64,000 nucleotides of DNA, taken from Cohaesibacter intestini. Its GTDB lineage: Bacteria > Pseudomonadota > Alphaproteobacteria > Rhizobiales > Cohaesibacteraceae. Each line of letters starts with the position of its first letter. The stretch's first letter is position 1. Position numbers and translations under genes: made by a program. A model generated the notes under the pieces. It was not told the DNA's origin, ran no database searches, and saw only the letters and a list, made by a program, of their open reading frames with translations. Location of the stretch: the NCBI RefSeq assembly GCF_003324485.1, contig NZ_QODK01000001.1, positions 62,001 to 126,000 of the forward strand, written 5' to 3'. This document shows positions 46,401 to 54,630 of this stretch, in pieces.

Positions 46401-46855
46401 CCGGTGATAATCAGGCGTGCGACATCATCGCGGAACTGTCGGAAAGAAACCTCCGGCTCGTCCGCCTGATCGGGCAAGGTGGTCACCGTGTCGAGATTGG
46501 CCTCGATATCGCGCAAGGCCATTTGCATGTTGGTGCCTGGCTTGAATTCGAGCGTAATCGAACCAGACCCTTCACGCGCATAGCTGTCGACATTCTTGAC
46601 GCCATCGACAAAGCGGATTTTCGGTTCGACAACCTCCAAAATCCCGGCTTCGACATCTTCAGCACTGGCGCCTGTCCATGTCACGGACACACGGATGGTG
46701 TCTGTCGCAATGGAGGGAAAGAACTGGCTGTTCATGCGTGCAAGGGAAAAGAGCCCCCCGATCAACAAAAGAGCCATCAACAGATTGGCGGCATTGGGAT
46801 GATGGACAAAGAAGGAAACCGCCCCGCCCCGGCGAGCCTTGTCAAATCGGCTCAT
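43448..46855 (-). CDS. RND efflux permease with enlarged central region
   Basis: The 1135-residue inner-membrane pump subunit has the AcrB-type layout: an N-terminal helix, large periplasmic loops, a helix set around 330-480, and a second half beginning near residue 610. Family motifs include FAIMMILGIIVDDAIVVGEEA (the TM4 proton-relay Asp pair) and GLLGLAGILVNDSIILVSRLDERL. It is about 100 residues longer than usual because the TM6-TM7 linker (about residues 490-600) carries two extra predicted helices, VIVIGLVTVSLLVLFYG and MPLLSLVGLAFVFACLIEF. Its start overlaps the adaptor stop by 4 bp. The outer-membrane TolC partner is not in the window. Substrate unknown. Confidence 0.93.
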   Translation of the reverse strand: MSRFDKARRGGAVSFFVHHPNAANLLMALLLIGGLFSLARMNSQFFPSIATDTIRVSVTWTGASAEDVEAGILEVVEPKIRFVDGVKNVDSYAREGSGSITLEFKPGTNMQMALRDIEANLDTVTTLPDQADEPEVSFRQFRDDVARLIITGPFAESALREFAKSIRDDLIDRGIDTVQFTGMRDEEFYVGLSDYDLRRLGLTVKDVADQVSRNSRDQPSGKVQDGIEKQVRTLAVEENPESLSRIEIKSEADGSTVALEDIAPIQRRLDPDAVKGRMKEQPAIQVTVRRAASSDSLKASAIVNEYLSEVRGTFPPTLQVIQYDSRSEALVDRILLLVKNAASGLVLVMLILALFLNIRTALWVGAGIPIAMLAACIVMLALGQTINMMSLFAFIMMLGIIVDDAIVVGEEATTRFQSGMPGPVAAEGAGIRMLMPVTAASLTTVAAFSPILLIGDTIGQIMGVLPIVVISVLVASLIECFFILPGHLAHSMTPSHHRGWNVQRVIVIGLVTVSLLVLFYGMSEELVAKFGGVTESSWHWVHANLPGAGLMPLLSLVGLAFVFACLIEFVLVRRARKVDIRTNAGRPKDSAFRAAFDNGFAAFRDGPFRKLVTLSYNWRYTTLALCVAAMIVVVGVVKGGRVGFVFFPSAEAESITISLVYNVGILEERAREIADEVEKIVYQTEKQVGGDETLVTGTFVTLGKSGYATADNVASLQVRLTSSEIRTVRTPLFQNALRRNLPNLSGLKRASIRGRRGGPPGADLDIRLTGARPEQLKLASLELQERLSSYPGVSELDDNMPYGKPELVLELTARGRSLGFTPQTVGEQVRDLVDGRVARKLSIMDEEVDVRIQQIKRTDEDNLRSIWLKSPGGKFVPLTEVVSLRDRQGFSSILREDGKTTLAVTGDVDSAVVTVTELVADLGQSLVPEVAAKYGVDYHFSGRNEERMNAFADLKLGVVIALITIFIVLSWVFASYTRPFAIMMIIPFGVVGAVLGHYLLGFQLTIMSLIGLLGLAGILVNDSIILVSRLDERLAHGESLRKAAIGASCDRLRAVLLTSLTTVCGLTPLLFEASLQAQFLKPMAITIVFGLAVATLFVLFLVPSLFGVGGDIRRFVSLLLHGSSKRSSGGTQPAE

Positions 46856-48336
46856 TCCTTTGCTCCCTGCTTGGTCTGTTTGTCTGTGCCTTCAGCTGCG
46901 GGCCTGCCGCGCTTGTCGGCTTTGGTTGCGGATCCGGGGCGCACCTCTTCGCTGCCGGGCAGCAAGACTTTGAGGCCCGGTCCTGCCTCTGCAACACGGG
47001 TCGAGACGATCTGATCTTCAGACGTGAAGCCTGAACCATCGATCAACACATCGTCGCCGAGATAGGCAAGAATGGAGACCTCACGCGGCTGCATTCGGCC
47101 ATCCTCCACCACATAGATCAGATTGCCCTGATAGATGGCTGCCTGCGGCACGGTGATGGCATTTTGATAAAGCTTGTCAGGCACCTGCAGCTCGACAAAG
47201 GTGCCCGAACGCAAGGCCGAGCCTTTGGTAAGGCGGGCATAGACCTCGATCCCGCCATTGGCTGCGTTGACTTCCGGGGTGATCCGTTCGATCACCGCGT
47301 CGTGGCTCTGCACCCTATCGCCAAGCTTCCAGAGTACCTTGATGTCGCGGCCTTTCAGCGCAATCCCGTCCGAAAGCAAGCGACCATATTGGGCGTCCGA
47401 GAGAGTGAAACGCACATCCATCTGGTCAGGATCATAGAGCGAAACAAGGGTATCATTGCCGGATACGGAGCGACCGAGATCGACATTCTTGCTCTGAACA
47501 AGTCCAGTGAAGGGGGCTTTCAGGCTGGTGTCGGCCAGATTGCGGCGCGCCTGCTTCAACCGCCAGTCAAGGCGTTCGATATTGGCATTCTGCTGTTCGA
47601 CCCGGGCCCGCAGGACCGCCAGATTGTTGACCCGCGCATTGACCGACTGTTCCCGCTGGGACAGGGTCAGTTTTCGGTTTTCAAGGGCTTGTTTGGTCAG
47701 GCTGCCGCTTTCCACCAAGGTCTGGGCGCGCTGCAGATCATTGGCGGCAAAGTCGCGCTGCTCAATCAGAAAGGCAAGTGCGGCCTCATCACTGGCAAGC
47801 GTCGCCTTCGTTTCGGCAAGCTTGGCCTTGGCCTCCATCAGATTGGCTTCGGCTTCGGTAACGCCGCCCTCATAATCGAAGGGATCGATGCGGACCAAAG
47901 CGTCGCCCTCCTTGACCAGCTGCCCTTCGGCCAGCGCTGGATTAACCCAAATCACCTCGCCATTGACCAAAGTCCGCAGTTCAACCTTGCGGCTGGCAGA
48001 CACGGTGCCATACAGCCGGATCTTGGGGCGGTAATCGCGGACCAAAGCAGGCCTTGCCTGAACCGCATAGGCCTTTTCACGCGGCGCCCGTTTGTGAACC
48101 TCGGGTTTGGTGACAACCAATTGCCAAGAGAGGAAGCCAGCCCCGGCAATCACAAGGAGTGGCAAGAAGAGCTTGGAAAAGACATTGACAACGCGCATTG
48201 CACCGCTCTGCCGATCAGTCCGGGAGGCCGAGGCCTCGGTTTGGCTCTGATCAGCCAAGTCGGTCACGTCAGCACCGAGAGCGGCTTTGCCTCGGCTGGG
48301 TGCGGTCTTGTTGGTTTCGTCCGTGTGATAATTCAT
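46852..48336 (-). CDS. RND efflux periplasmic adaptor (HlyD/AcrA family)
   Basis: The 494-residue protein has a long cytoplasmic N terminus, one membrane helix (LFLPLLVIAGAGFLSWQLVV at about 54-73), a barrel/lipoyl half (SASRKVELRTLVNGEVIWVNP), a coiled-coil hairpin of about 120 residues (EAEANLMEAKAKLAETKATL onward) and the second half-barrel ending near 430. The C terminus is low-complexity and basic. It links the RND pump encoded next to it to an outer-membrane channel. It is the first gene of the two-gene operon, with 118 bp to an upstream inverted repeat. Confidence 0.92.
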   Translation of the reverse strand: MNYHTDETNKTAPSRGKAALGADVTDLADQSQTEASASRTDRQSGAMRVVNVFSKLFLPLLVIAGAGFLSWQLVVTKPEVHKRAPREKAYAVQARPALVRDYRPKIRLYGTVSASRKVELRTLVNGEVIWVNPALAEGQLVKEGDALVRIDPFDYEGGVTEAEANLMEAKAKLAETKATLASDEAALAFLIEQRDFAANDLQRAQTLVESGSLTKQALENRKLTLSQREQSVNARVNNLAVLRARVEQQNANIERLDWRLKQARRNLADTSLKAPFTGLVQSKNVDLGRSVSGNDTLVSLYDPDQMDVRFTLSDAQYGRLLSDGIALKGRDIKVLWKLGDRVQSHDAVIERITPEVNAANGGIEVYARLTKGSALRSGTFVELQVPDKLYQNAITVPQAAIYQGNLIYVVEDGRMQPREVSILAYLGDDVLIDGSGFTSEDQIVSTRVAEAGPGLKVLLPGSEEVRPGSATKADKRGRPAAEGTDKQTKQGAKE

Positions 48337-48806
48337 GATGTCGGGTCAATCGCTCTTGCCAAAGGATCAGGCTTGGTTCGGCCTGCTCAGGTTGGCGTCG
48401 TGGTCGTCTTGGAACTGCTCCGGGCACCCGGTCAGTCTTGATATACCCAATGGGCAAAAAGAACTTTTTGGTTGTTGCATATAGCTATGAATGAACCCCT
48501 TCTTTTCCAGGCCAATGAGGCGAAAAGGGCATCCGTCCAACCAATTTTCCGTCGCGTCTCTTGCGAGACATCCTATCAATCTTCCAACAAAGCGCCGAAA
48601 TCTGCCTATTTCAAGGCGCTTAACACATATGCTTCGCAAATGCAGACCGGGCTTGTTCCCTTGCTGCTTGTCAAATGTATCTCAAGCAACCCACCCTCTG
48701 GCAAACATTTCTTTGCATCAAAGTGTAACAGCTTTTTTCTCAGCTTATGGAATTGATACAATTCGGGAGTGCAAGCAGATCACCTTCAAGGGCAATGTTT
48801 GGTAAC
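48337..48806. other. non-coding region upstream of the RND operon
   Basis: This stretch has no convincing gene, and the hslO terminator bounds it on the right. It should hold the promoter of the adaptor-permease operon. The clear feature is the perfect inverted repeat CAAAAAG-AA-CTTTTTG at 48454-48469, 118 bp before the adaptor start. No regulator gene is adjacent. Confidence 0.45.
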
Positions 48807-48835
48807 AAAAAAGGCCGCCGGGATCACCGACGGCC
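48807..48835 (-). terminator. terminator after hslO
   Basis: On the minus strand GGCCGTCGG pairs with CCGGCGGCC (one G-T) around a 5-base loop, followed by TTTTTTG, 36 bp after the hslO stop. Confidence 0.88.
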
Positions 48836-48870
48836 GAATGCAAGCTTGTCTGAGCTGCCTTGGATGGCCT

Positions 48871-49878
48871 CTACTGATCGCGCCCTGTTACCTGATCTCG
48901 CGCAAAGGCATATTTGGACGAGCAGAATTCGCAGGTGATCTCGATCTTGCCATTCTCGATCATGCCATCGAGCTCTTCGGCAGTGAAATTGTTGAGCATC
49001 GTCTCGATCCGCTCATGGCTGCAGCTGCAACGATCCTCGATTGGCATGGCATCAAAGACCCGTGGACCATTTTCGTGAAACAGACGATAGAGCAAGGTCT
49101 CGGCGGACACCGCCGGATCGGTCAGTTCGTGATCGTCAATGGTCGCGACCAATGCTTCGCATTCGCGCCATGCATCCACTTCGTCGACATGCAGGGTTTT
49201 TTGCTGCTCTGGATCGGGATGATCACCGGGATGCAGATCACGATGCGGGATTTCACCACTGGAGGATGGCAGATACTGCACCAGCAGCCCGCCGGCAATC
49301 CATTCGGATTTCGGCTCGCCGCCTTCCTGCCGGGTCATCATCTGGGTCGCTGCCAGCCGCACACGCGTCGGCAACTGCTCGGACTGCATGAAGTAGCTGT
49401 GGGCGGCTTCCTCAAGGCTTTTGCCGTCAAGCACCACGACCCCCTGATAGCGGTTCATATATTGTCCCTGATCGATGGTCATTACCAGATGCCCTTCGCC
49501 AAGCAACTGTTCGGGGCGTGTTTCGCCCTGCTCGATCAGGTGCGCCACGGCTTCTTCGTCAAAGCGGACATAGGCCCGCACAGCATCGGGGGCATCGAAA
49601 TCGACCACCAGCATGTTGACCGCGCCCTTGGTCTGGACCTGCAGGATCAGTTTGCCCTCAAACTTGAGGGACGATCCCAGCAGGGCCGTCAGGGCAATGG
49701 CTTCCGCCAGCAGACGGTTGACGGCATCGGGATATTGATGGCGGGTGATGATGTTGGTGACGCTGTCGTTCAAATGCACCATCCGGCCACGGACATCCAG
49801 TCCGTCGACCTGAAAGGGCAGAACGCGGTCCATTTGCTGAGCAGTTTTGGCCATCTGCGTGGCAGTCTTTTCGGTCAT
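48871..49878 (-). CDS. hslO: Hsp33 redox-regulated chaperone
   Basis: The 335-residue holdase is activated by oxidation. The zinc/redox switch is complete: Cys284 and Cys286 (RCSCSHE) and Cys316 and Cys319 (TCEFCSSKY), spaced as in E. coli Hsp33. The N-terminal fold begins FQVDGLDVRGRMVHLNDSV. GAGGGAAG precedes the start. In many alphaproteobacteria it sits beside argF, as here, although a terminator separates the two. Confidence 0.95.
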   Translation of the reverse strand: MTEKTATQMAKTAQQMDRVLPFQVDGLDVRGRMVHLNDSVTNIITRHQYPDAVNRLLAEAIALTALLGSSLKFEGKLILQVQTKGAVNMLVVDFDAPDAVRAYVRFDEEAVAHLIEQGETRPEQLLGEGHLVMTIDQGQYMNRYQGVVVLDGKSLEEAAHSYFMQSEQLPTRVRLAATQMMTRQEGGEPKSEWIAGGLLVQYLPSSSGEIPHRDLHPGDHPDPEQQKTLHVDEVDAWRECEALVATIDDHELTDPAVSAETLLYRLFHENGPRVFDAMPIEDRCSCSHERIETMLNNFTAEELDGMIENGKIEITCEFCSSKYAFARDQVTGRDQ

Positions 49879-50014
49879 TGGCTTCCCTCTTGTGGCACCA
49901 GATCTCGGCTACGGCTTGTTGCCATCAACCGCGCTCCGGCCCGCTGGATGCATTGAAGAGGCGGGTTTGTCCCCGACAATGCGCACTCCTTATGCATCGC
50001 TAATGGCAAATGGC

Positions 50015-50046
50015 AAAAGGGTGGATGTGTTTCCATCCACCCTTTT
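50015..50046 (-). terminator. terminator after argF
   Basis: A perfect 13-bp stem, AAAAGGGTGGATG and CATCCACCCTTTT with a 6-base loop, lies 56 bp after the argF stop; it closes the argDF unit. Confidence 0.88.
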
Positions 50047-50102
50047 CAATAATAACACATCAGCGTCAAGTCACGGTTTTGCTACACGCGACTTTGTCGG
50101 CC

Positions 50103-51035
50103 TCAGTCACCAATTGCCTTGTTGAAACACCAAGCCATGATGCCTTTTTGCGCATGCAGGCGGTTTTCCGCCTCGTCAAACACCACCGACTGCGGACCAT
50201 CGATGACCTCATCGGTCACCTCTTCGCCGCGATGGGCAGGCAGGCAATGCATGAAAAGCGCATCATCCTTGGCAAGGCCCATCAATGTGGTATTGACCTG
50301 ATAAGGTTTCAAGAGATTGTGCCGATGCTCGGCATCCTCATCGCCCATCGACAGCCATGTGTCGGTGATGATCAGGTCGGAGCCGTCTGCCGCGTCCCCT
50401 GCGGTATCGCACAATTCAATCCGGACGCCGCGCTCGCGCAAGCGGTCGATGACCGTGGTTTCGGTCAGCAGCTCATCGGGAATTGCCACACGGATGGTGA
50501 AGTCAAAATGCTCGGCGGCATGCATCCAGGACACCAGCACATTGTTATAGTCACCGACCCAAGTGACCGTCTTGCCCTCGATGGAACCGCGATGCTCCTC
50601 GTAGGTCATGATGTCGGCCATGATCTGGCAGGGATGGGAATAATAAGTCAGACCATTGATCACCGGCACATCGGCATTCTTGGCCAGCTCTTCCACTGCC
50701 TGATGATCGAGCATACGGATCATGATGCCATCGACAAAGCGAGACAGAACGCGCGCGGTGTCAGGGATGCTCTCACCACGACCGAGCTGCATTTCCGCAC
50801 CGGTCAGCATCAGGCTGTCGCCGCCCAGCTCGCGCACGCCGACATCAAAGGAAACGCGCGTCCGGGTGGATGGCTTGTCAAACACCAGCGCAATAACCTT
50901 TTCATCGAGGATGTCGGTCCGGCGCTTGGTTTTGCGGTCGGCCTTGATTTTGTGTGCGGTGGCCAGAATGGTCTTCAGATCATCGGCCTTCTGGCATTCG
51001 AGATCAACAAAGTGGCGAATAGGATCGTTCGACAT
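50103..51035 (-). CDS. argF: ornithine carbamoyltransferase
   Basis: The 310-residue enzyme makes citrulline from ornithine and carbamoyl phosphate in arginine synthesis. Carbamoyl-phosphate residues are in [13 protein letters not shown] (the STRT motif), the HPCQ motif in [14 protein letters not shown], and the ornithine loop [18 protein letters not shown]. Length is normal for alphaproteobacterial ArgF. GGGAGG lies 9 bp before the start. It follows argD by 15 bp, the usual argDF operon. Confidence 0.96.
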   Translation of the reverse strand: MSNDPIRHFVDLECQKADDLKTILATAHKIKADRKTKRRTDILDEKVIALVFDKPSTRTRVSFDVGVRELGGDSLMLTGAEMQLGRGESIPDTARVLSRFVDGIMIRMLDHQAVEELAKNADVPVINGLTYYSHPCQIMADIMTYEEHRGSIEGKTVTWVGDYNNVLVSWMHAAEHFDFTIRVAIPDELLTETTVIDRLRERGVRIELCDTAGDAADGSDLIITDTWLSMGDEDAEHRHNLLKPYQVNTTLMGLAKDDALFMHCLPAHRGEEVTDEVIDGPQSVVFDEAENRLHAQKGIMAWCFNKAIGD

Positions 51036-51050
51036 AATCGCAATCCTCCC

Positions 51051-52247
51051 TTACTTACCGTTATGCGCCCCATGCGCGGCACAGGTCTGCAACGCATTTT
51101 CAAGGGCTTTGACTGCAAATTCGATTTCGTCCTGACTGACCGTCAGGGGTGGCATGATACGCAGGACATTGTCCCCGGCAGGGACGGCCAGCAATCCTTC
51201 GGCCCGGCAGGCTGCAAGCAGCTCGACGGGGGGCATGGTGAGTTTCAACCCCAGATGCAGACCGCGGCCACGCACTTCGACAACCTGCTCAGGAAAGCTG
51301 TCTTTGAGCGCAGCAAGCTTTTGCTTGAGCAGCAGACCAGCCTGACGCACATGATCAAGGAAGCCGTCTTCAAGCACCACATCAAGCACCGCGTTGCCGA
51401 CGGCCATAGCGAGGGGATTGCCACCATAGGTTGAGCCATGTGTGCCCGGGATCATGGCTTCCGCCGCCGCCTCGGTGGCCAGACAGGCACCAAGCGGAAA
51501 GCCGCCACCGATGCCCTTGGCAATGGCCATCAGGTCTGGCACCGCACCGGATTCTTCATAGGCAAACAAATGGCCGGTCCGTCCGACTCCGGTTTGAACC
51601 TCGTCATAAATCAACAGGATGCCATTTTCGTCGCACAATTTGCGCAGGGCTCTGAGGAATCCCGGATCGATTTCACGGATGCCACCCTCGCCCTGAATGG
51701 GTTCGATCAACACGGCAGCCGTCTCGTCATCAATCGCCGCCTTGACCAGATCGATGTCCGGGGCGGCAAGACTGACAAAGCCAGCCGCTTTCGGGCCAAA
51801 GCCTTCGAGATATTTCTCCTGCCCGCCAGCAGCGATCATGGCCAATGTCCGACCATGAAACGCGCCCTCGAAGGTCAGGATCGCGGTTTTCTCCGGATGC
51901 CCCTTGGCAAAGTGATAGCGGCGCGCGGTTTTCACCGCGCATTCCAGCGCCTCCGTGCCAGAGTTGGTGAAAAACACCTTGTCGGCAAAGCTTGCGGCGC
52001 AGAGCCGGTCACCCAGCTTCTGTTGACCGGGAATGTCATAGAGATTGGAGACATGCCACAAATTTTCTGCCTGATCCTTGAGGGCAGCAACCAGATGCGG
52101 GTGGGCATGACCAAGACTGTTCACGGCGATCCCGGCCGCAAAGTCGAGGAATCGTCGGTTATCTTGCGTTGTCAGCCAGGCGCCCTCTCCCTTGACGAAT
52201 TTGAGATCCGCACGTGCATAAGTGGCAAACAGCGAAGATTGGGTCAT
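51051..52247 (-). CDS. argD: acetylornithine aminotransferase
   Basis: The 398-residue PLP enzyme makes N-acetylornithine from N-acetylglutamate semialdehyde (and often succinyl-diaminopimelate). The fold-type I motifs are clear: [55 protein letters not shown] and the PLP-lysine segment [21 protein letters not shown] is 8 bp before the start. It is first in the argDF operon. Its 5' region has an intrinsic terminator 165 bp upstream. Confidence 0.95.
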   Translation of the reverse strand: MTQSSLFATYARADLKFVKGEGAWLTTQDNRRFLDFAAGIAVNSLGHAHPHLVAALKDQAENLWHVSNLYDIPGQQKLGDRLCAASFADKVFFTNSGTEALECAVKTARRYHFAKGHPEKTAILTFEGAFHGRTLAMIAAGGQEKYLEGFGPKAAGFVSLAAPDIDLVKAAIDDETAAVLIEPIQGEGGIREIDPGFLRALRKLCDENGILLIYDEVQTGVGRTGHLFAYEESGAVPDLMAIAKGIGGGFPLGACLATEAAAEAMIPGTHGSTYGGNPLAMAVGNAVLDVVLEDGFLDHVRQAGLLLKQKLAALKDSFPEQVVEVRGRGLHLGLKLTMPPVELLAACRAEGLLAVPAGDNVLRIMPPLTVSQDEIEFAVKALENALQTCAAHGAHNGK

Positions 52248-52411
52248 TGTCTTTATCCTCGTCCCAAGGCCTTGGTCTCCATTGCGCTTCCTGTCGGGAT
52301 GATCGGCCCCTTATCTTTAAAGGCGCGCCCGATCATCACATCGCTTGCAGGGGATGAAGGCAATGACGCAAATGCGATATCCCCACATCCTCACAGCCGG
52401 AAGGCTTTCAA

Positions 52412-52436
52412 CAAAAAAAGCTGCCCAACCGGCAGC
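52412..52436 (-). terminator. orphan intrinsic terminator upstream of argD
   Basis: On the minus strand GCTGCC-N5-GGCAGC is followed by seven T residues, a classic terminator pointing towards argD from a region with no annotated gene. It ends a transcript begun further right: a small RNA, an argD leader with attenuation, or antisense transcription from the gcrA region. A TTGACA hexamer lies 37 bp before the stem on that strand. Confidence 0.7.
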
Positions 52437-52842
52437 CAAGAAAGCACCACTTGTGCAGTATGGCTAATGCTTTGTCAATTCCGCGTTTTGAGGATATTTT
52501 CGATATTTTCTGCTTTTGATCAGGTAATCCACAAAATTATCTGCGCCAAAATCCAGATTACTAGCCCATCAGTTCAAAACCCGTCACAGAGCCACCAATC
52601 AAGGCGCATTGGATGCCATTGAACTCGACTGCTCAATATGCACTAAATGCATGTCATGGCCTTTTGGACACGTTTTCATGATCAGGGCGTTGTGATTTAT
52701 TCCGGCGCGCACAGAGCCAGGAGCATCTGTGCCCTGCTGATCAATGAGGATGTGAAACAATGGGTCTGACCCTATGTGACTCAAAGGGAAGCGAGAGCTG
52801 CTCTTTTGGTTATCACATGCCTTTTCAAGCCTTACAAACAGC

Positions 52843-52851
52843 TTATCCACA
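52843..52851 (+). promoter_or_regulatory. perfect DnaA box upstream of gcrA
   Basis: TTATCCACA matches the strict DnaA box consensus, 278 bp before gcrA. In Caulobacter DnaA activates gcrA, so a control role is likely. Only one perfect box and one near-match are visible, which is too few for an origin. Confidence 0.6.
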
Positions 52852-52989
52852 GGGTATGAACAGTTATTGGGGAATAAACGCAAAATTAATTTGTTCCTCC
52901 ATTTTTGGACACGGTTTGATTCGAAATTCTGGGGAAAAGGATTAATTCAAACCGGCCACCTGTTGTAACGCTGAGTAACCATATAGTAG

Positions 52990-53004
52990 TTTACCATTTA
53001 TTAA
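52990..53004 (+). promoter_or_regulatory. candidate CtrA-type box upstream of gcrA
   Basis: TTTACCATTTATTAA fits TTAA-N7-TTAA with one mismatch and is followed by C, as in full CtrA sites. It lies 125 bp before gcrA. CtrA represses gcrA in Caulobacter; binding here is inferred. Confidence 0.45.
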
Positions 53005-53128
53005 CGACTATATATCGTGCGGCAAAACCAAAAATCTCATCAGAAGGCAAAAACCTTTGGTTGCAACATGCGACCGGGGTGCGGCGGTACTTTTTGCCTT
53101 TTGACCAGTCTAGACGGAGGCTAAATTT

Positions 53129-53647
53129 ATGTCTTGGACTGACGAACGTGTAGAACTATTGAAGAAGCTCTGGGCCGATGGCCTGAGTGCCAGTCAGGTA
53201 GCAGCGGAACTTGGCGGAGTGACGCGCAATGCCGTGATTGGTAAAGTTCATCGTCTTGGCCTGTCCGGCCGGGCAAAAACAACCACCACTGCGCCTCGCG
53301 CGCGCCGGAGCCGACCTCAATCGTCTCGTCCGGCCCGCCCGTCAAGCGGACCTGCGCCAACGGTTGGCGCAACGGCCTTGAAGGCCGATGCGAAACCGCA
53401 GGCAACTCCGCAGCCAAAAGCCGAGCAGAAACCAGCAGTCGATGCTGTGGTCGTGCCGATTTCCAAGCGCGCCACGATCCTGACCCTGACCGAGAATACC
53501 TGCAAATGGCCAATTGGCGATCCGGGCGACAATGACTTCCATTTCTGCGGATGCAAATCCGAACAAGACTCGCCCTACTGCAAGTATCATTCTGAAATTG
53601 CCTATCAGCCGAATGCTGACCGGAGACGCGCCAAAAAGGCCAGCTGA
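53129..53647 (+). CDS. gcrA: GcrA cell-cycle transcription regulator
   Basis: The 172-residue protein starts MSWTDERVELLKKLWADGLS and has the GcrA N-terminal DNA-binding helix-turn-helix, ASQVAAELGGVTRNAVIGKVHRLGLSGRAK. A Pro/Ala/Arg-rich linker (about 50-110) leads to the C-terminal sigma-70-binding domain with conserved CKWPIGDPGDNDFHFCGC and SPYCKYHSEIAY. GcrA binds sigma-70 RNA polymerase and acts at promoters methylated at GANTC by CcrM. GGAGG precedes the start. It is monocistronic, followed by a terminator, and has DnaA and CtrA-like sites upstream. Confidence 0.97.
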   Translation: MSWTDERVELLKKLWADGLSASQVAAELGGVTRNAVIGKVHRLGLSGRAKTTTTAPRARRSRPQSSRPARPSSGPAPTVGATALKADAKPQATPQPKAEQKPAVDAVVVPISKRATILTLTENTCKWPIGDPGDNDFHFCGCKSEQDSPYCKYHSEIAYQPNADRRRAKKAS

Positions 53648-53680
53648 TCTCCTTCACCGTTGCTCGATATAGACCATGAA

Positions 53681-53714
53681 AACCGCTCCGATCCTTCATC
53701 GGGGCGGTTTTTTT
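53681..53714 (+). terminator. terminator after gcrA
   Basis: CCGCTCCGAT and ATCGGGGCGG form a 10-bp stem with one T-G pair around a 5-base loop, then a run of seven T. It is 36 bp after the gcrA stop, and its presence argues against starting the next gene at 53676. Confidence 0.9.
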
Positions 53715-53819
53715 GTGCCCTTTTCAAATGAGCGAGCTGATCCTTCCCCCAATTCTTCCCATCAATGGCCACACTCTATCGGTATGTTCAGGACGACCGC
53801 AGTTCAAACGGATCCATTC

Positions 53820-54392
53820 ATGCCTTCCCGTTACTCAAAGCGCACCCTCTGGCGCACCGCCGCAGGCCTCTTTCTGGCCCTTCTGGTCGGCGCCGCTCTC
53901 GCCAGTCTGGCAGGCGTCTGGCTTGCGGGACCTTCCGCTGTCGCGGCCCCTGCCCTTGTGGCAACTGGCCTAAGAGCCGATGCCCTGATCGTGCGCAAGG
54001 GTGACCGCACGATGACACTGATGCGCGCAGGCAAGGACATTGCCCAATATAGTATCCGGCTGGGCTTTTCTCCCAAAGGCGACAAAATGCAAGAAGGAGA
54101 TGGGCGCACACCGGAAGGTGTCTATCGCATCAACCGCCGCAATCCACGCTCCCGGTTTCATCTCTCGCTCGGACTTGACTATCCCAGAGCCGACCAGCGC
54201 GCCAAAGCCCGTCTTGCGGGACGCAATCCGGGAGGAGACATCTTCATTCACGGTCAGCCAAATGCCCTGCGCCCCTTTGGACTGACCCTGCCGCATAATT
54301 GGACCGATGGGTGCATTGCTGTCTCGAACAGGGACATGGAGGACCTCTATGCCCGTGTCCCTGTCGGCGCGAGGGTAACAATCCTGCCCTAA
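53820..54392 (+). CDS. YkuD-type L,D-transpeptidase-like protein
   Basis: I start at the ATG at 53820, giving 190 residues and a membrane/signal segment (TAAGLFLALLVGAALASLAGVWLAG); an earlier frame would begin inside the gcrA terminator. The YkuD domain covers the rest, with GDGRTPEGVYRINRRNPRS, the active-site histidine in IFIHGQPNALRP and the nucleophile in WTDGCIAVSNRDMEDLY. The residue after the Cys-Ile is Ala rather than the Arg of SxGCIR, as in YafK-like members. It may make or cut murein cross-links or lipoprotein links. It stands alone. Confidence 0.85.
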   Translation: MPSRYSKRTLWRTAAGLFLALLVGAALASLAGVWLAGPSAVAAPALVATGLRADALIVRKGDRTMTLMRAGKDIAQYSIRLGFSPKGDKMQEGDGRTPEGVYRINRRNPRSRFHLSLGLDYPRADQRAKARLAGRNPGGDIFIHGQPNALRPFGLTLPHNWTDGCIAVSNRDMEDLYARVPVGARVTILP

Positions 54393-54454
54393 AGCCGTTT
54401 TTTAACTGCGCGAGCAGAAAGCCCGAGCCGGTAAGGGTCTCCTTTTAGAAGCCG

Positions 54455-54483
54455 CTTGAAGAACGCTCAGACTCGCCCCATAT
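54455..54483 (+). promoter_or_regulatory. sigma-32 (RpoH) heat-shock promoter of hsp20
   Basis: CTTGAA at 54455-54460 and CCCCATAT at 54476-54483 are separated by 15 bp, an almost perfect sigma-32 promoter. It is 147 bp before the hsp20 start, leaving a leader of about 140 bases. I saw no definite ROSE or fourU thermometer in that leader. Confidence 0.8.
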
Positions 54484-54630
54484 TGGAAGAGAACCCGGAT
54501 GCTCAGCAGAGGTCTGGAAAACAGGGTGTGGTTTTGCCTGCCCTTTAATCTTTCAACGACCCTATGACGGTGACACTGGACGTAGCACCGAACGTAGGGA
54601 CAGCGCGTCGCTTAACAAGAAGGACCGCCA

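Larger units (their letters stand above)
52437..53128. other. non-coding control region ahead of gcrA
   Basis: About 690 bp lacking a convincing gene; it becomes AT-rich towards gcrA. Besides the DnaA box and CtrA-like box listed separately it contains a DnaA near-match TAATCCACA at 52525-52533, a GACTC and a GATTC site (GANTC, CcrM target) and an 11-bp palindrome GGGTCTGACCC near 52760. The 94-residue minus-strand frame at 52599-52883 has no recognisable feature and is not called. Confidence 0.5.

Noticed and set aside
48367-48639. 90-codon minus-strand frame upstream of the RND operon
   Set aside because: Low-complexity translation without motif or ribosome site; overlaps the likely promoter region.
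50010-51434. 474-codon plus-strand frame opposite argF and argD
   Set aside because: Antisense to two well-recognised enzymes; begins in the argF terminator.
52599-52883. 94-codon minus-strand frame in the gcrA-argD gap
   Set aside because: No ribosome site, no domain, and it covers the DnaA box; probably chance.
52437-53128. Possible replication origin
   Set aside because: Only one perfect DnaA box and one near-match, and no typical origin neighbours; gcrA control explains them better.
53676-53819. Longer start for the YkuD-type gene
   Set aside because: It would begin inside the gcrA terminator and bury the signal segment; the ATG at 53820 fits better.
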